Assembly: GCA_035582835.1 (NCBI GenBank)
Contig: JAYKAV010000944.1
Coordinates: 841,932 to 905,931 of the forward strand
Direction of reading: 5' to 3'
DNA length: 64,000 nt
Source: Phoebastria nigripes
Taxonomy: Eukaryota; Chordata; Aves; Procellariiformes; Diomedeidae
Position numbers and translations under genes: made by a program. Shown piece by piece: positions 32,581 to 45,367 of the stretch (positions are counted from its first letter, which is position 1; the number at the start of each line of letters is the position of its first letter). Below the pieces are notes generated by a model. The model did no database searches, was not told where the DNA came from, and saw nothing but the letters and a program-made list of their open reading frames with translations.

Positions 32581-35500
32581 TAGGCCAAAAAAGCAAAGTT
32601 ATCAGAGCAACATTTCTGCAGAGACTTGTATTGTTCCGTACTCACTTGCAGCGTTAGCTTCCAAGTTTCCTGGAGGCACATATTATACTCCAAGCAGCAT
32701 AAAAGCAAAGGTGAACACTGTGCTTTAAAGAAGACATAAGATGTCCTGACTTTATTTGGATTTAAAGGCTTTGCTATTTTTTCACATTCATTAACATTAC
32801 CAGTAGTAAGTATTTACATAGAACACTACAGTTAATAAATTTCAGAATTCGAGGTGAAAGGCTTATAATTTGGTTCTAAATTAACTTTGGCAACAAGAGT
32901 ATCAAAGGAAGGGAAGACAGGATGACTGTAACCATGAGCAAGATGCAACACAAACTTTGTAAGTGACATCATTTCGTANGGAAAAACTGCTTGAGGAGGC
33001 AAGGACAGAACCTCCGTTCTTGCATATTCATCCCCACACTCCGTAACAGCTAGGAGGGAATGGCAGCAATTGTTGCTGTCCTAATAGGGAAAGCCTAAAA
33101 ACTCCCTCTTATTTCAGCAGGAAACAAAATACTTCCCATTCCTGAGGCTTCCTACTGTAGGACAGGTATATCAACATCTTGTACACTTGCTAGAAAGTGT
33201 AAAGAGTCCTAGGTATCCCTCCAATGCTGTCTCTGTCCCCTTGATACTGAAAAGTAAGTCTGGCTGTTAAGGTGCCAAAGCAATTAGACAAAGGTTTCTA
33301 ATAAGCCTGCAGTAGACTTCCCACTTCATGGGGACCTGGGGAGCTAAGGAAGCATAAAGAAGGATGAAAGAAGGGAAGAAAAGGAGAAAGGATCAGTTTA
33401 GAGTGGTTATTGGGATGAAGAAAGATGGCACTTGTTATGTACAGAGGAGGAATAATGTTCAGGAAAGAAGAGGGAGAAAGTATGTGATTACATCTCCACA
33501 CTTCGTATCCTTGAGTATGTTAGCAACGGTGACCGTACTCCGAAATACTGATTTTAGATCCAGCAATAGCTGATCTTGTCTTGAAACACTAAATTAAGGT
33601 GGTCCCTACTGAGAACATGACAGTGAACAGACTACTTCAGCCACAAGGCAGGTGGAAAACTTGTCATCAAGCAGTTGGCACTACTTTATGGGTAATCCCT
33701 GGAGACTACAAGTGCCAGCATGACCTATGCAGCCTTGTAGCCTAAGCAAGACAGAGCACGTATGCTGTGACCTGGAAGATGCTGGCTTTTCATGGTCAGT
33801 TTGTGAAATCTGCAATCTTTGGCTCTATCAACCTGCAAAACAACTAATCTGTTTTAACCTATGCAAGCAAGCCATTTGAGGAGAGAACAGCTTAGATCAG
33901 CATGTACAGCATCTACATTACCAAGGCCTGCTTCAATGCCAAAGAAAATCTTAACTATCCAAGTGAAGAAGACAGGTCTGGTGCTTCAAAACTGATAGAT
34001 AGCCATATGACGTTGAGACAGTTTGTACCCTCACAGTCCGGGTCTTATCTCAGCTTTTCTGCTCATAGGCAGTCCAGCTCTGATCTCCCAAGCATTAAAG
34101 GTGAAAACATTTCAGTACCTGTCCAGACTGCTCTTGGGGTTACATTACTTTCCTCCCCTGGGAGTAAAAAGCCTCACTCTCCACCTTCAAACCCCTCCTC
34201 AGACTTCATTTCCTTTGGCTTGCTTTCCATGGCTGACCTTTGTGTTTCTGCTCTGCTTTTCTTGACTCCCTTCGACTTCTGCACCTTGCAAACCTTAGCC
34301 TTCATTTCACACCCTTCTTTGCTGCTTACCTTTTTTTTTTTTTTTTTTTTTAACATTGTAGCTTTTTTTTTCTTTTTTTTTTTTTTTTTTTTTTTTGTGA
34401 TGGTTGCTTCTATAATTTTGACCTGGGTGAGTTTTAAAGACACATGTGTCTTTCATTATGCTAAGTATTAGCTTTATGGTACTGCATAAAGATTTAGCGG
34501 TAATGTAAAAAACGACAATGAGAAAATCCCCGTGCCTGTAATTCCAAATAGATTTCCTAGGATTTTATTATTAACACTTCATGTAATGCCCTAAGGGGAG
34601 TAAGTGCTCTATGGTTGCCCAGTGAACCACACAAAACACATAACCTGCGCCTCAAGGGACTTGCAGGTTAAAGCTATGAGTGGGTACAAAACAATACAAA
34701 TAATTGCCAGGTAGGCAATCCTGCAGGCTGCGTGCGTGTTCCAAGCCGGAACGTCTCCTGGCACAGGAGCTTTGAAAAAGGAGTGGGAATGGGATGCTCA
34801 TCACAGCTTAACAACAAACTGCTCCAGGAATAAGCAGCAAAATGAAGAGAAGACTCAGGAGGAAATGTCAGATTAAAGGAAAGACCGATTTTTTCCCAAT
34901 GTCTCATTTGCTCCTAATACTCCGCTGTCTACAGGTAAGCAAAGGCAAACAGCGTAAGCCACAGCTGCTGTCTCCAGTCCCTCAGCCGTGTCGCGGGAAG
35001 CTGTTCTGTTGAGAGGGAAGTGGTGTTGGTTGGGGTCTCAAATCCTTAGTGGAAGGCTTGGAGTAGTTCACCTAGATGTCCTAAGTCTACTGAAGCAGAG
35101 AGAAACCAGATGCCAGACAGCACAGAAATTCTTGCTTTATGTTGAGCACTAAAAGGGTGTAAAGGAAAGAGGAAAAAAGACCCTTGCCCAACAGACCTGA
35201 GTGGCCTAGCATTTAGCAAGAGCACAGAAGCTTTAAAAGATTTTGTTTACCCCCAATTAGACTTCAACAAGCCACCCTTAAAAGCTGCTTTCTACTTGTG
35301 CTTTACCTCCTTTCAGTCAATCTTCCCACTACCCTGCTCTCCTTTCATTAGGTGAGCCCGCTGCTAATCCCTTCTGCTACCTGCAAAAGCTGGGTGGTCC
35401 CTCCATCTCGAGCGGAGCTCCACCAACAAGTCAGCCAGTCTCAAATCTCGGCAGTGACTCAGCAATGCCAGCTCAGTTTTACTTCTTTCCTTCATTACCC

Positions 35501-35610
35501 CACACTTAATGCCATAAGAAAAGAAGGGGGGTGGAGCCACGGAGTTTTTAAAGAAGACTTTCCAAGCACAGATGAAGGTCACGGCTACTCCAAGATCTAA
35601 GCTATGTTTT
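32581..35610. other. Presumed PINX1 intron
   Basis: AT-rich DNA with poly-T tracts at 34331-34351 and 34363-34396. A 189-codon open frame at 33902-34471 depends on these T-runs for its end (polyPhe) and has no recognisable domain, so I do not call it. The CTCTCCACCTTCAAACCCCTCC tract near 34174 may be an old LINE 3' UTR scrap. Confidence 0.35.
34331..34396 (+). repeat. Twin poly-T tracts
   Basis: T21 at 34331-34351 and a T-run with a single C at 34363-34396, separated by 11 bases. They could be the reverse-strand tail of a retroposed copy, but no matching body is recognised. Confidence 0.8.
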
Positions 35611-35613
35611 TCA

Positions 35614-35865
35614 TTTAAAAAAGGATAGTTGTAGTAACTCTAAGCAAAGCAACTTGGCTTCCTGTGGCTTTGCATCTTGTGGCTGGATGACCCCATATCT
35701 AATGAAGCGCAAGTTCTGATAGAAGCTGTTCCTGTGGTTACAGCATTCATAACGGCTTTCCTCTGTGTGGATTCTCTGATGTCTAATAATACAGTTGAGC
35801 CCAGCTGGGAAAACAATTTGTCTTTCCTCTTTATGCGACCATTTATTTTCACAAAGAGTAGGAAC
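35614..35865 (-). pseudogene. Degenerate C2H2 zinc-finger gene fragment
   Basis: On the minus strand an open stretch between in-frame stops reads IIRHQRIHTEESRYECCNHRN, which is the C2H2 zinc-finger array signature (LIRHQRIHTGERPYECxECGK) with Gly to Glu and Pro to Arg changes and a damaged next finger (SFYQNLRFIRYGVIQPQDAKP). Upstream, beyond a stop at 35866-35868, HYIGRQQPYKY resembles another decayed linker (HTGERPYKC). An alternative frame contains FSQLGST, suggesting a frameshift before the best-preserved finger. Stops, the frameshift and loss of finger residues indicate a dead relic of a C2H2 (KRAB-type or similar) gene, perhaps a retrocopy or an old exon. No full finger with all four ligands remains. 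Confidence 0.7.
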
Positions 35866-36943
35866 TTAATATTTGTAAGGCTGCTGTCTGCCTATGTAAT
35901 GTGGTTGAAATCAGTGAAAGAGGACAGAATAGACAAACGGAATAATCATATATGCTTAATTGAGCTGGAAACCAGGCTTAAAATGAGGTAGCACTTTAAA
36001 TAGTTAAAATGATAGCCAAAGAAATTCAGTGTTGATAACTACAAAGTAGTGCACTTAGGTGAAAGATAACCTAACATTAAATAGTATAAAAATTAGGAAG
36101 TCAGGACATATTTCAGCAGTCCATCCAGCCTGCTACTGACAGTTCTGCACATCTAAAGTGTGGTATACATTAGTAGTTGGACAACTTTAAAAGCAGCATA
36201 CCACACAGATACAGGTTAAAAAGAAAATCCATGTAATGCTGATTAAAGAAGTCCAAAGTCCTCAACAGTAAAGCGTGCCAGCACTGCTTACCATTAATGC
36301 ACATTCATACTACCTTTAAACCGGTTTCTCAGACGTATCTCCTTCATGAGAACATGATTTGTGCTAAAAGGTAGGTGTTGATTTAAGATGGAAGTGAGGC
36401 TTAATGAGAAATAGGAAAACAATAATGACAGCATAAACCACCACTAAAGACGATTTAGAGTAACTGGCTGATTTTGTGCTGAAGCAGATGAGAAGCAGTC
36501 ACAGTCTGTTCCACCACCTCTGCTGCAGAGGAAATCACCTCTGGAAAAGGGGCAATAACATACAAATGGAAGTGGTGAGGGTAAGGTGCAGATGGCAACC
36601 ATTAACACGACTATTTTTGCAGCAATCAACACCTCTTGAAGAAAAAAAGAATCCATGCTAAGTCATAGGTGGTAAGAAGCCAACACATCACTGAAGAGGA
36701 GGAATTGTTCAATTATTATTCTGGATATGAGCATTGCAAATGCAGGCACTAACATCCATGTTACAACCTGTTATCAACCGCAGCATGTTGAAGGGATTAA
36801 AAGCTAACGTCGCACCACCATTCCTCTTAAAATCCTGTGCCAGGCCAGGGTCTTCCAATTTCTCAGCTTAAATATCCATACAGTTGCCACATCAGACCAA
36901 CTTTGTTTGTTCCTAATGAAAGAGGTGATTCACTTCCTTTCAA

Positions 36944-36993
36944 GGAGCTACACAGTAAAATGTTGATTGGAGCTACACAGTAAAATGTTGATT
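36944..36993 (+). repeat. Perfect 25-bp tandem duplication
   Basis: The 25-base unit GGAGCTACACAGTAAAATGT plus TGATT occurs twice head to tail (36944-36968 and 36969-36993) without a mismatch, so the duplication is recent. Confidence 0.95.
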
Positions 36994-37164
36994 AAAGCAC
37001 AAACTGCCCCCACAATTTAAAGCAGAGCGAAAAAGAATACAAAGTGAGGTGTAAAAGAATATGGGAGTCGAGGGAAAAATCAAAGCAGAGAATTCACCAG
37101 GAGGTAGAGATTTTATCAAGACGATTGGTTCATTAGGCAGAAAATTTGACTGTGCATTAACACT

Positions 37165-37270
37165 GTACAGTAGTGTTTTTCGTTAGTGAGTTCTTCAGGG
37201 CAGACACCTTTGTCTTTATACTTGTAAAACACCAATTAGTATCTTGGGCAGACTACAAACAAATCAACAT
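37165..37270 (+). mobile_element. CR1-L3-like 3' tail relic
   Basis: 'GAGTTCTTCAGGGCAGACAC' and 'TTTGTCTTTATACTTGTAAA' then 'ACACCAATTAGTATCTTGGG' follow the L3-type 3' UTR pattern (gctcttcggggcaggga...gtctct...gtacagcgcctagcac). Diverged and without clear borders. Confidence 0.35.
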
Positions 37271-38599
37271 TAAAACAAAGCAGCGAAATAGAACCATTTG
37301 TATATCCTGTTATGCCTGGAGTCACTAGGACAGATTCAACTCTCTGGAGAGAGACCATATTCTCTTTTCTCTAATAGTCTTGCCCGTGTGTGCTGCACGT
37401 CTGTAGTAGTTAAAAAGCACAAACTTTGATTTATCTCTCTGCTTCGGTTCAGAAGGAGTTCACCGCAGGATGCCGCTCTGGGAATTCTTGTTACACTTTT
37501 CGTGTATGTGTATTCAAGCTAGCTTTAAATTAGTAACAGTAGAACTGTAGGAACAGAGTCCTGTGCAAGCTGCAAAGCCCACCCAACATTGCACAAGCCA
37601 GCCCTGTGGCATCACTGCTTTCCCAGCATGAAACTGAGGGTATATGTTACACATCCTCTGAAGGGATATGGGCAAGTTTGGGAGTTGAAAGACTCCTGGA
37701 ATGGTACTGGAGGACTATATAAGGTGGAAGGAGCCAGATCTGGCTCAGTCTTGTGCATATGGTTGGACTGGGAAGGGTCCCTGGCACAAACTATCTCCGG
37801 AAGCGTATAGGGGTTTTTTTCTTGGAGAGAAACAGGTCATTCACTTCGAAGCAGAGTTTGGGGGGGAATTTACTTATGTGGATGACAGGTCACCAGGATC
37901 CAGGAGGGAAAAGGAGGAACAAGTTATATCAGCAAAGGCATACACAGTTACTCAAGAGAACTTAATCCAAAGCCACCACAAGCTTCCCTTTCAACCTGCC
38001 CTATCCAATACAACATCTTCCCCCACGACCCACACACACTTTCTAAACTGGAAAAGCCATTTAATATTGTTTAACTCCCTAAAATATGTTCAGAGGAAAG
38101 GCCAGACACAGCAAAAATCTGTTGGTTTAGGGTCACAGTAATGGTTAAGATGCCATACTACAGATTCAGAGTCTGAGCCTTCCCCCGATTCACACTAAGG
38201 GCTGGCCAGGTTGTACTTGCTGTAAGTAGAAAGATGGTAATTTAGACTCATGATTGAAAAAAACTGAAAATATGCCAGTCACATCTCTGTCTGGCATGCC
38301 AGAAGCTACTAAAACCCTAACCAAGGCTACAAGTAGGAATGCATGATTTGGGGTTTACGATTCCTAGAGCAACCTTAATGTCAAAGGTCAGAAAAGAACA
38401 GCAGTCTTATCTCCGTGTGGTAAAGAAATAATGATCTTAAATAGTAGCGACAGACATGCAGTTTTAAGAGTTGGAAAAGCCTTCCCATGTTTAGTCAAGC
38501 ACACAATAGACTCTGCAGAGTTTGTGGAGTTCATGTAAAAGAGGTACCCATTTAGTGTTTTTTTTAAAATGTTTTTTTTTTTTAAAAAGTCAAGACTCA

Positions 38600-38678
38600 T
38601 GCGAGCAGAGCTGATCCCTCTTAGAGAAAAGGTGATGGATTTGATGACCCTTAAGGTCCTTTCCAAACTCACCTCCTG
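38600..38678 (+). mobile_element. Short CR1 3'-end fragment
   Basis: GATGGATTTGATGACCCTTA followed by AGGTCCTTTCCAAACTCACC resembles the CR1 3' end in sense orientation (gactrgatgatccttaaggtcccttccaacc). The ATTCTATG tail is not preserved. Confidence 0.45.
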
Positions 38679-40621
38679 TGAAAAGAAACCTAATGCACAG
38701 AAACACAGATGAGAGGAATTAATAACTGCATCCTACGAGTGAAAAATGGTTCCAGATCACCTTGCATCTTGTCCTGAGAAGCTTGGGTGGACAGCAGCTT
38801 GGTAACAGAAAAGGGTGAGATTTAGAGATCTCATGAAAGAGTTAAATATTCAAACAGGTAATATCTGAATTTTGAAAGAATTTGGCCACCAGAGCTACTT
38901 CCCTGCAACAGTTACAAGAAGCTGCTGCCAATGTTAACATCAGAAGGCAGATACTGACAGGTTTTTTTTGCCCAGTCAGATGCCAGTATTGACACTCATT
39001 TAGACAAGCCAGTACAAACACGCATAAAAGGACATTTTCTATAGCAACGGCTTCTCAAGTAACTAAGGAATTTACCGACACTCATGAAATCTCTGGCAGG
39101 CGGGTGGAAGGCGGTGGGGTTAGCTTCCCAAATGTCCTGGGGCACGGAAAAGCTGATGCGACTCACGTAACAACAGTTCCTACCACGCTGCTGAAGCCTG
39201 GGTAGTTTGAGAGATGAGTGACAGCCTCCCCGAGCTGTGCAATATGCAACAGGAATTACTGAAACTTGGTAACGTGTCCTTCTGGACAGTGGCCAAGTGA
39301 TGTGGAGGATGGGTGATAAATTACAGTTGCAGGTCAGGCTCGTCGTGAGAGGACAGATATTTTTGCTGAACCAACAGCTGCTTGAACTTTTCTTTGGACT
39401 GGAAAGCAAACGGCAAGTTTCCTTACACAAGAGTTACTGACCAGTTGTTAAAACTCAAAGCAATAAATAGTATTCCTTCTATGGGAAAGCCTCAAAATGC
39501 TTTACCAGTCTTAGACCTAAACAGGACCAAACTTTTGTGAGTAAGGGAAACTTGCAAAGAAATACAAGTAACAAAGGTAGGAGTAACGAAGGGTGGGTAG
39601 AATTACCATCCAAATTTCTGGCTCTGCATTTTATGCCCCGGTTCATAGCACACCATCTAACCAGTCGCAGTGTAACTCTGTGCTAGCGCAGAAGGTAAAA
39701 CTGATTCAGAGAGAGGAAGCTGATCTAGTTTTGCGAAGTCTAGGGGAAGGGTGAGCTGTGCACAAGGTGCGGTATGTTCCCTCGCAGACTGGAATATTCA
39801 CACCCAGCGCTCAGACCAGTTTCCAGTTTTCCTGTCTTGAAGAAAAGGGGATGTGGGTGTAAGCTTGGAGCTGAACTCCCAGCTCGAGCTGCTCTGCTTC
39901 TCAGAAGACCAGCCTCAGCATCCCTATATTTGGCTTTTGAATCCCAAACAGTCAAAATTTATGCCTTTACTCCATCACTAGTTTGAAGGCAGCAGAAAAA
40001 CCATAGTCTCAACAAATTTAATCCGGTCTTAGGTTCGCAGCACTTTAGGAAAAGATTTTGCAACTTTCACCAGCAGTTGTGCTTTTGTCTTTAAAGCAGA
40101 GCTGAAAATAATATGAATCCTGGAGAGCTGATAGCCATGTGAGAAAGACAACGTGAAAGGTTCCAAGATGATTTTTTAAATACCAGAAAAGAAGGTCTGG
40201 ATAGGTAGCTGACAGTCTGCTATAGATGACAGATTAGCCAACTCTACAGGGTACAATTTGCATCTGATTCATGGGGACTGGAAGAGAACTAGAAAGTTGA
40301 GATTATAACGAGATTAATCATACGACTCTAAGGATCCCATTCATCCCGCTGCTGAAGGGTCCTAGAGCTGCTTTGTACTATCTGAGCTGCATTTAGGAAG
40401 TTATTTGGGGTTTGCTGGGACAGAAACATATCTGATTGGAAGGAGGAAAGAGATAAAAGTTTGCTGGTTTTCCAATCAAAGCCAGCCCATATCAAAGTTA
40501 TGTGACCACGAGCTGAGATTAAGGACTGTAGTAAACCTCAAATTCCAGACTAAAGCTGAAAAGCTTTGAGATTTAATGCTAATAATTCATACGGCTCTCA
40601 CATTTACCAGGAGTGACCGTT

Positions 40622-40643
40622 AAAAAAAAAAAAAAAAAAAAAA
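40622..40643 (+). repeat. Poly-A tract (A22)
   Basis: Uninterrupted run of 22 A with no recognised retroposon body. Confidence 0.9.
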
Positions 40644-41064
40644 TCAATCTATCTGGAGGAACCGTTCTGCATCCTGAAACAAAGGGAAAGGATGAGATCA
40701 TACCTATTTCTTCAGCCTCAGTGAGGTCTCAAAGTTAACGTATGAAACAGATGAGGAGACTCACATTAGCAAGGCATGCCAATGTCACAGCAATAAATAA
40801 ATGTTCAAATAATAAGGCTGCACCTTCAGCTGATGTGGCAGCATACTACACTGCTGTCAAACTTGGGCAAACTGCATTAGTCCCAGGATCCTTGGGTAAT
40901 TGAAGATCTGGCGCCACACTTACCTGAAGGTAGACTTCAGAGCACAGCCAATATATAAAGTGCTGGGTTGCCAGGCAGGCAGTTAATTAGAAGAGAAATA
41001 CTGTGCACTTCCAAAGTCTCTTTCCCACTGTGATCTTCCGTGTTGAACTTGGCATTATCATGGA

Positions 41065-41200
41065 GTTCTTGGGCTGTTCTACCAATGGGGACACCAAGGC
41101 CCAGAAAGCAGTGAAGCAGTTTGCCCCAAACTGTATAGCATCAATATTTGATGTGGGACTCCTGGTTTTGTTCCTGGATTTCTAGTCCTGGGCTTTGGCC
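41065..41200 (+). mobile_element. MIR-like SINE relic
   Basis: ACCAATGGGGACACCAAGGCCC then 'AGAAAGCAGTGAAGCAGTTTG' and 'CCCCAAACTGTATAGC', then GTGGGACTCCTGG, TTCCTGGATTT and CTAGTCCTGGG follow the MIR-type core (aatggggaaactgaggcacagag...agtgacttgcccaaggtcacacagc...ggagtcctggctcc). Confidence 0.5.
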
Positions 41201-41206
41201 ACAGAG

Positions 41207-41662
41207 GTGTATTTCCACATGTGGCGAGAAGAAGAGCTGCAAGCTGGGGCTTCTTGTGCCTATCTTAATGGTGAAAATTAGGAATGAAATCTAACTATTA
41301 AGTGTAACAGAAATGAGTCAGTCTAACCAATTCATAACTGTGTTTATATTTTTCCAAGAATTGGTTACTAACCTAGTCACAGCACAGACCCTGGCTAAGA
41401 TCCTGAGGTCCAGTCACACCGAGGCTCAGGCAGTCCTGGTGGAAGGTTCTCTTTGCTCCAATTCACATTCCCTTTGACTTAGACCCTTAATTTCTAGGTC
41501 ACATAAAGACAATACATAAAAGAAAACCTCTGATGTTCGTCTATAAAGACACTCACTGTCCAAATAACCCCTTCTTTGAGGACAATTTTTGTCTGACCTT
41601 TGTTCCAAATCTGATAGCACAACTCTGATTTTTATAAAACTCTCTTAGAAAAAACAGTTAAA

Positions 41663-41703
<41 letters not shown>

Positions 41704-42173
41704 AAACTTAATCCACCTTCTGGTATAAGTCTAAACAAACAATTAGGAGTCATGCTGAATTTATGCCCTTTGGGGAAAAAAACCCACAAAACACTACAAT
41801 GTCTACAGAGATGTCTATTGACCCAGCAGTTATCAGAAATGTGGTTTTGTTTTTTGTAGTTTTTTGTTTTTTTTTTTTTCTGGCACGAAAACAGCTTTCT
41901 AAACAGCCAGTGACCCACTTTCACCTAGCTGGCCTCTGAAGTTGAGAGAAGATTCATACTCTCTAGACGTTAGAGGCTCTGTTTGAAGTCACTGCTGTCA
42001 GGAGATGGTCAGTTTACGTCTCCTGTCCTAGGACAGGAAAAGGATGCACTCTCAGCTCCATGTGTTGCAGTGAGATAAGCACAAAGATTTCTGTCCTATG
42101 CCCTTATCAGCTTTTCCTGCTACTCTCCAGAACAGACACCACCAAGAATGGAAATAAAAAATAAACTTGCTTA

Positions 42174-42176
<3 letters not shown>
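41207..42176. other. Presumed PINX1 intron
   Basis: AT-rich DNA with a T32-A10 transition (41665-41706) and no recognisable gene. Confidence 0.35.
41665..41706 (+). repeat. T32 run joined to A10 run
   Basis: Thirty-two T are followed directly by ten A. The junction is self-complementary and could fold back. Confidence 0.9.
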
Positions 42177-42204
<28 letters not shown>

Positions 42205-42215
42205 GAAAAAAAAAA
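42177..42215 (+). repeat. Poly-A tract with one G
   Basis: A28 followed by G and A10; no clear retroposon body next to it, although AATAAAAAATAAAC lies shortly before. Confidence 0.9.
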
Positions 42216-43614
42216 GACTCAAGTATTTCTCATAACTGTAATCCAAAAGGTTGAAGTTTTTGGGAAAAATTTCATGTTAGGATTTTTGGGAGCACTGAAA
42301 ACGACCTAAAATCTTCTGTATCCTCAGTATAAACTGATCTCCTCCTCCGACACACCCAGGATGACTTACATTTTAAAATGTATCTCACTAGTTAAACAGC
42401 AGACTTTACTACATGAAAGACAGAAATATTCCCCTTGCAAATAAAACCAATTAGCTGGCAAAAGGACATTTCTTGCATATGGAAATTATGTTGATACATT
42501 AAAATTTTTCTTCCATGGTTTCCTTTGCTTTTCATTCTCTCTCTGCTGCTCCCTCCTCCTCTTTACATTACTTCTGTCCTTCCACCTCAGTTTCTTAGTG
42601 TGCAGAAGACAGGCTAGACAGAGCCTCCAAGGATCTTGGTTTATCTCCTATCTTTCCACCACCTGCCCACATATGATTTAATTTATGGGTGCTTCAGTCT
42701 CCACCCTGTAAAAAACTGGTGTTACTTCTTGTTAAAACATTGTCATCCACACATGAGATGGACTCAACATCACAGCAGCACGTTGGTCCAATAAAGGGAC
42801 TTTACAAAGTTAAAGGTTTCCTTCTAAACTTGTGGAAGACATGGTTGTGCTTCCCAAATTCTCCTCAAATACTACTCTGGTGGGTGAGCAGCACTGTCAG
42901 GATCATACATCCATGCCTACGTATGCATGCTGTGTTTTTGAAATCTACTGACACAACCAGTTTCATCTTCCAGGGATGGTGCAAACTGCCTGTGCAGTGC
43001 AGGCCCAGGAAACAGACCCCACCATCCCTAGCTTTGTACCAGTCGCCCAAGCGATAGCAAGTGGCATTGACATTCATCACCCCAACTGGACAGATATACA
43101 TCGCAAGTGCTCCTTTAACACATCAACACCACTTTAGGAGGCATCCTCAACTAAGACTTGAACATATAGTTCAAGTATAAACACCTTCCAGAGAGAAACC
43201 AAGTTCCCAGTCTCTCTACAAAACCCCATTTTCACCTACCAACATATATAAAAACAAATACCATTTAGCATATACCCAGATATCATTGCCACATGGCACA
43301 TTTCAGAAACATCAGCAATTCCTTTTATGCTCCTCCTCAGTCCTCAATATACTTCATTATTAAAATTATGACTGCTGGCCATCTATTATTGCCTTTCTGA
43401 AGTACCAAAACCCAATCCATTCTTGCCCACAGAAAGGAAATAAAACAGCATAGTCATTTTACACATTTAAACAGTTTTAGAAAATACACCACATTTAATT
43501 GCAGCAGCTATTGAATACACATCATAGAAGTCATGGGGTGCCATAAAAATGGGGAGAGAACTTTATTGATGTGCAAGCTATCACGGAAAGGCAAGCCACA
43601 AGAAAGCCGTTGGG

Positions 43615-43700
43615 TAGTTCAAGACTCCTGACTTCTAGACTCACTTCTGCTACTAATTTCTTGTAGGACAAGGTATTTTGGATAAAGTTTAAAAGAACAG
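43615..43700 (-). mobile_element. Possible MIR-like relic
   Basis: 'AAGACTCCTGACTTCTAGAC' followed by 'TCACTTCTGCTACTAATTTC' and 'TTGTAGGACAAGGTATTTTGG' weakly follows the reverse complement of MIR (agactcccggctctgccactnacttgctgtgtgacctt). Confidence 0.35.
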
Positions 43701-44082
43701 ACCAGTTTCATTTTTAAAAGCACACAAGATCCTCAAACATATTAACTTTCCAGGTGACTTAAAGACCTACCTACATATCTACACAGAAGAACATCTGGAA
43801 ATCCAAAATGAACACAAACCCCTGAAGCTATAATCCATGTATTGGTTCTTCAGTGCAAGCACGACTTTCCTGTTAGGTAAACAAAGAAGCTTCTAAAATT
43901 TTGATTTTAAAATTAATGTGCTCCTGATACATTTTACCCTTAAACCTGACCCAGTATCCTCATTAAAGTGAAAAAAATACTTTCCTACAACCACGGAATA
44001 CCAAAACTTAGTTTGTTACTCTTACTGCTATTGAGTAAAGTTTTCAAAAGGAAGATTTTGATATATTAGCATTTCTCTAAGT

Positions 44083-44120
44083 TACTCTGCCATTTCTCTC
44101 AGTGACTCTGCCATTTCTCT
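44083..44120 (+). repeat. Short tandem duplication
   Basis: GTTACTCTGCCATTTCTCT and GTGACTCTGCCATTTCTCT occur back to back, separated only by 'CA', with one mismatch. Confidence 0.8.
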
Positions 44121-45342
44121 TTAAGTTCTACTACAATAAAGAAAAAATTACTCACTCAAATCCCCTGCAATAATATGAAAATATGGAAAAGACTGATGAT
44201 GAAATGATCCTTGGGCAAGACAAGAACTATGGTGATGGTATCAAAGATGTCAAATATTCCTTCAAAACCAAACTGGAACGAAACAAGTATTTTAAGACCC
44301 CAATCACATGAAACCAACAACAGCATTATGCACTACATTCTGGATAAAACAGCATGTGTGTGTATGTGCATGTGTCCGGGTGTGTTTATCCCTAGATATC
44401 AGACAGAACAGGAAAGGAAGAGCTGAAACACTTGTCCAGAAAATCCTCAAAAAGCAAACACAGCCAGGACAAATTTAGAAGCTTTACTTAGCTGTAATAT
44501 CAAAGGCAGAGTTGACTGTAAAAGCAACCACCTCTCAAGAATGGCAAAATAAACTTACACAAGTCTCAGGAGGAAAACACTGATCAGAGACTGGATATTG
44601 TTAACTGCTGCTGTTTTGGTTAAGTGAGGTCCTTTTTGACACTACTAAGATAGTCTTGTCAAAGAACAACAAAAATGAAAAGCAAAAAAAAAAAAAAGAA
44701 AAAAAGACAGACAACAGCCATTTCAGGGGGAATCTGTTTGGCAAAGCCTGGCTTTGAGCTGCTGTCTGAAGAAACAAAACTCGGAATGAACTTCCTAAAA
44801 CATTTTTTTTGGTCTCCTTTGGAAAAGCAGTATAGGGCCTTTTGCAAATTTCAATAGTCTGATTGGCAACTTCTTTCTTGATCAAAGCAAAAGTCTGAAA
44901 CACATCTGAAAAAGATTTTCTGAAAAAAGAAAAAAAAAAACCAAAACATTTCACGCTCAATTCAGAAGAAAGTTTCCCTAGCAGAAACTAGGCTATTTGA
45001 ATTTATTTTTTCTAAAAAAAGGAGGTTTCCATCAAATAAAATGAGCCAAAAGTGACACATTTTAATAACCTCTGTCTTAAAGACATGTAGTTTACATAGA
45101 TCTATACCCACTACCTGGATATGATACCAGTGTACTGAAATAATGGTTTGAAGCTGTATGACTTTCTATACAGGGTAGATTAATTTGCTTAACATTACGC
45201 ACAAGAGGATTTACCTTGGACTCTGAAAAACATCCGGATCTCTTCTCTTAAATAACCATAATCACAAACTTATGCTCAGAAATAGCATGCATTTAGATAG
45301 GAGTGTGGCATCCGCCCATCTCTGCCAAAAAAAAGGAGAGGG

Positions 45343-45367
45343 AAAAAAAAAAAAAAAAAAAAAAAAA
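45343..45367 (+). repeat. Poly-A tract (A25)
   Basis: Uninterrupted A run in an A-rich stretch. Confidence 0.9.

Larger units (their letters stand above)
35870..41060. other. Presumed PINX1 intron
   Basis: AT-rich DNA with no gene. It contains a 25-bp tandem duplication (36944), an old LINE-like tail near 37.2 kb, a CR1 3' scrap at 38.6 kb and poly-A at 40622. Open frames of 140-146 codons (37701-38141 plus, 38996-39430 minus) have no family resemblance and are within chance length for this amount of DNA. Confidence 0.35.
42216..45342. other. Presumed PINX1 intron
   Basis: AT-rich DNA. Contains a weak MIR-like tract (43615-43700), a near-perfect 19-20 bp tandem duplication at 44083-44120 and a TG-rich tract near 44356. 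No gene. Confidence 0.35.

Noticed and set aside
33902..34471. 189-codon plus-strand frame
   Set aside because: Its 3' part is polyPhe from T-runs and the rest shows no family resemblance.
40925..40964. Possible 40-base microexon with a TTCAG|GTAAGT donor on the minus strand
   Set aside because: The donor is strong, but the segment is tiny, its acceptor is weak and the translation does not match PINX1 or another protein.
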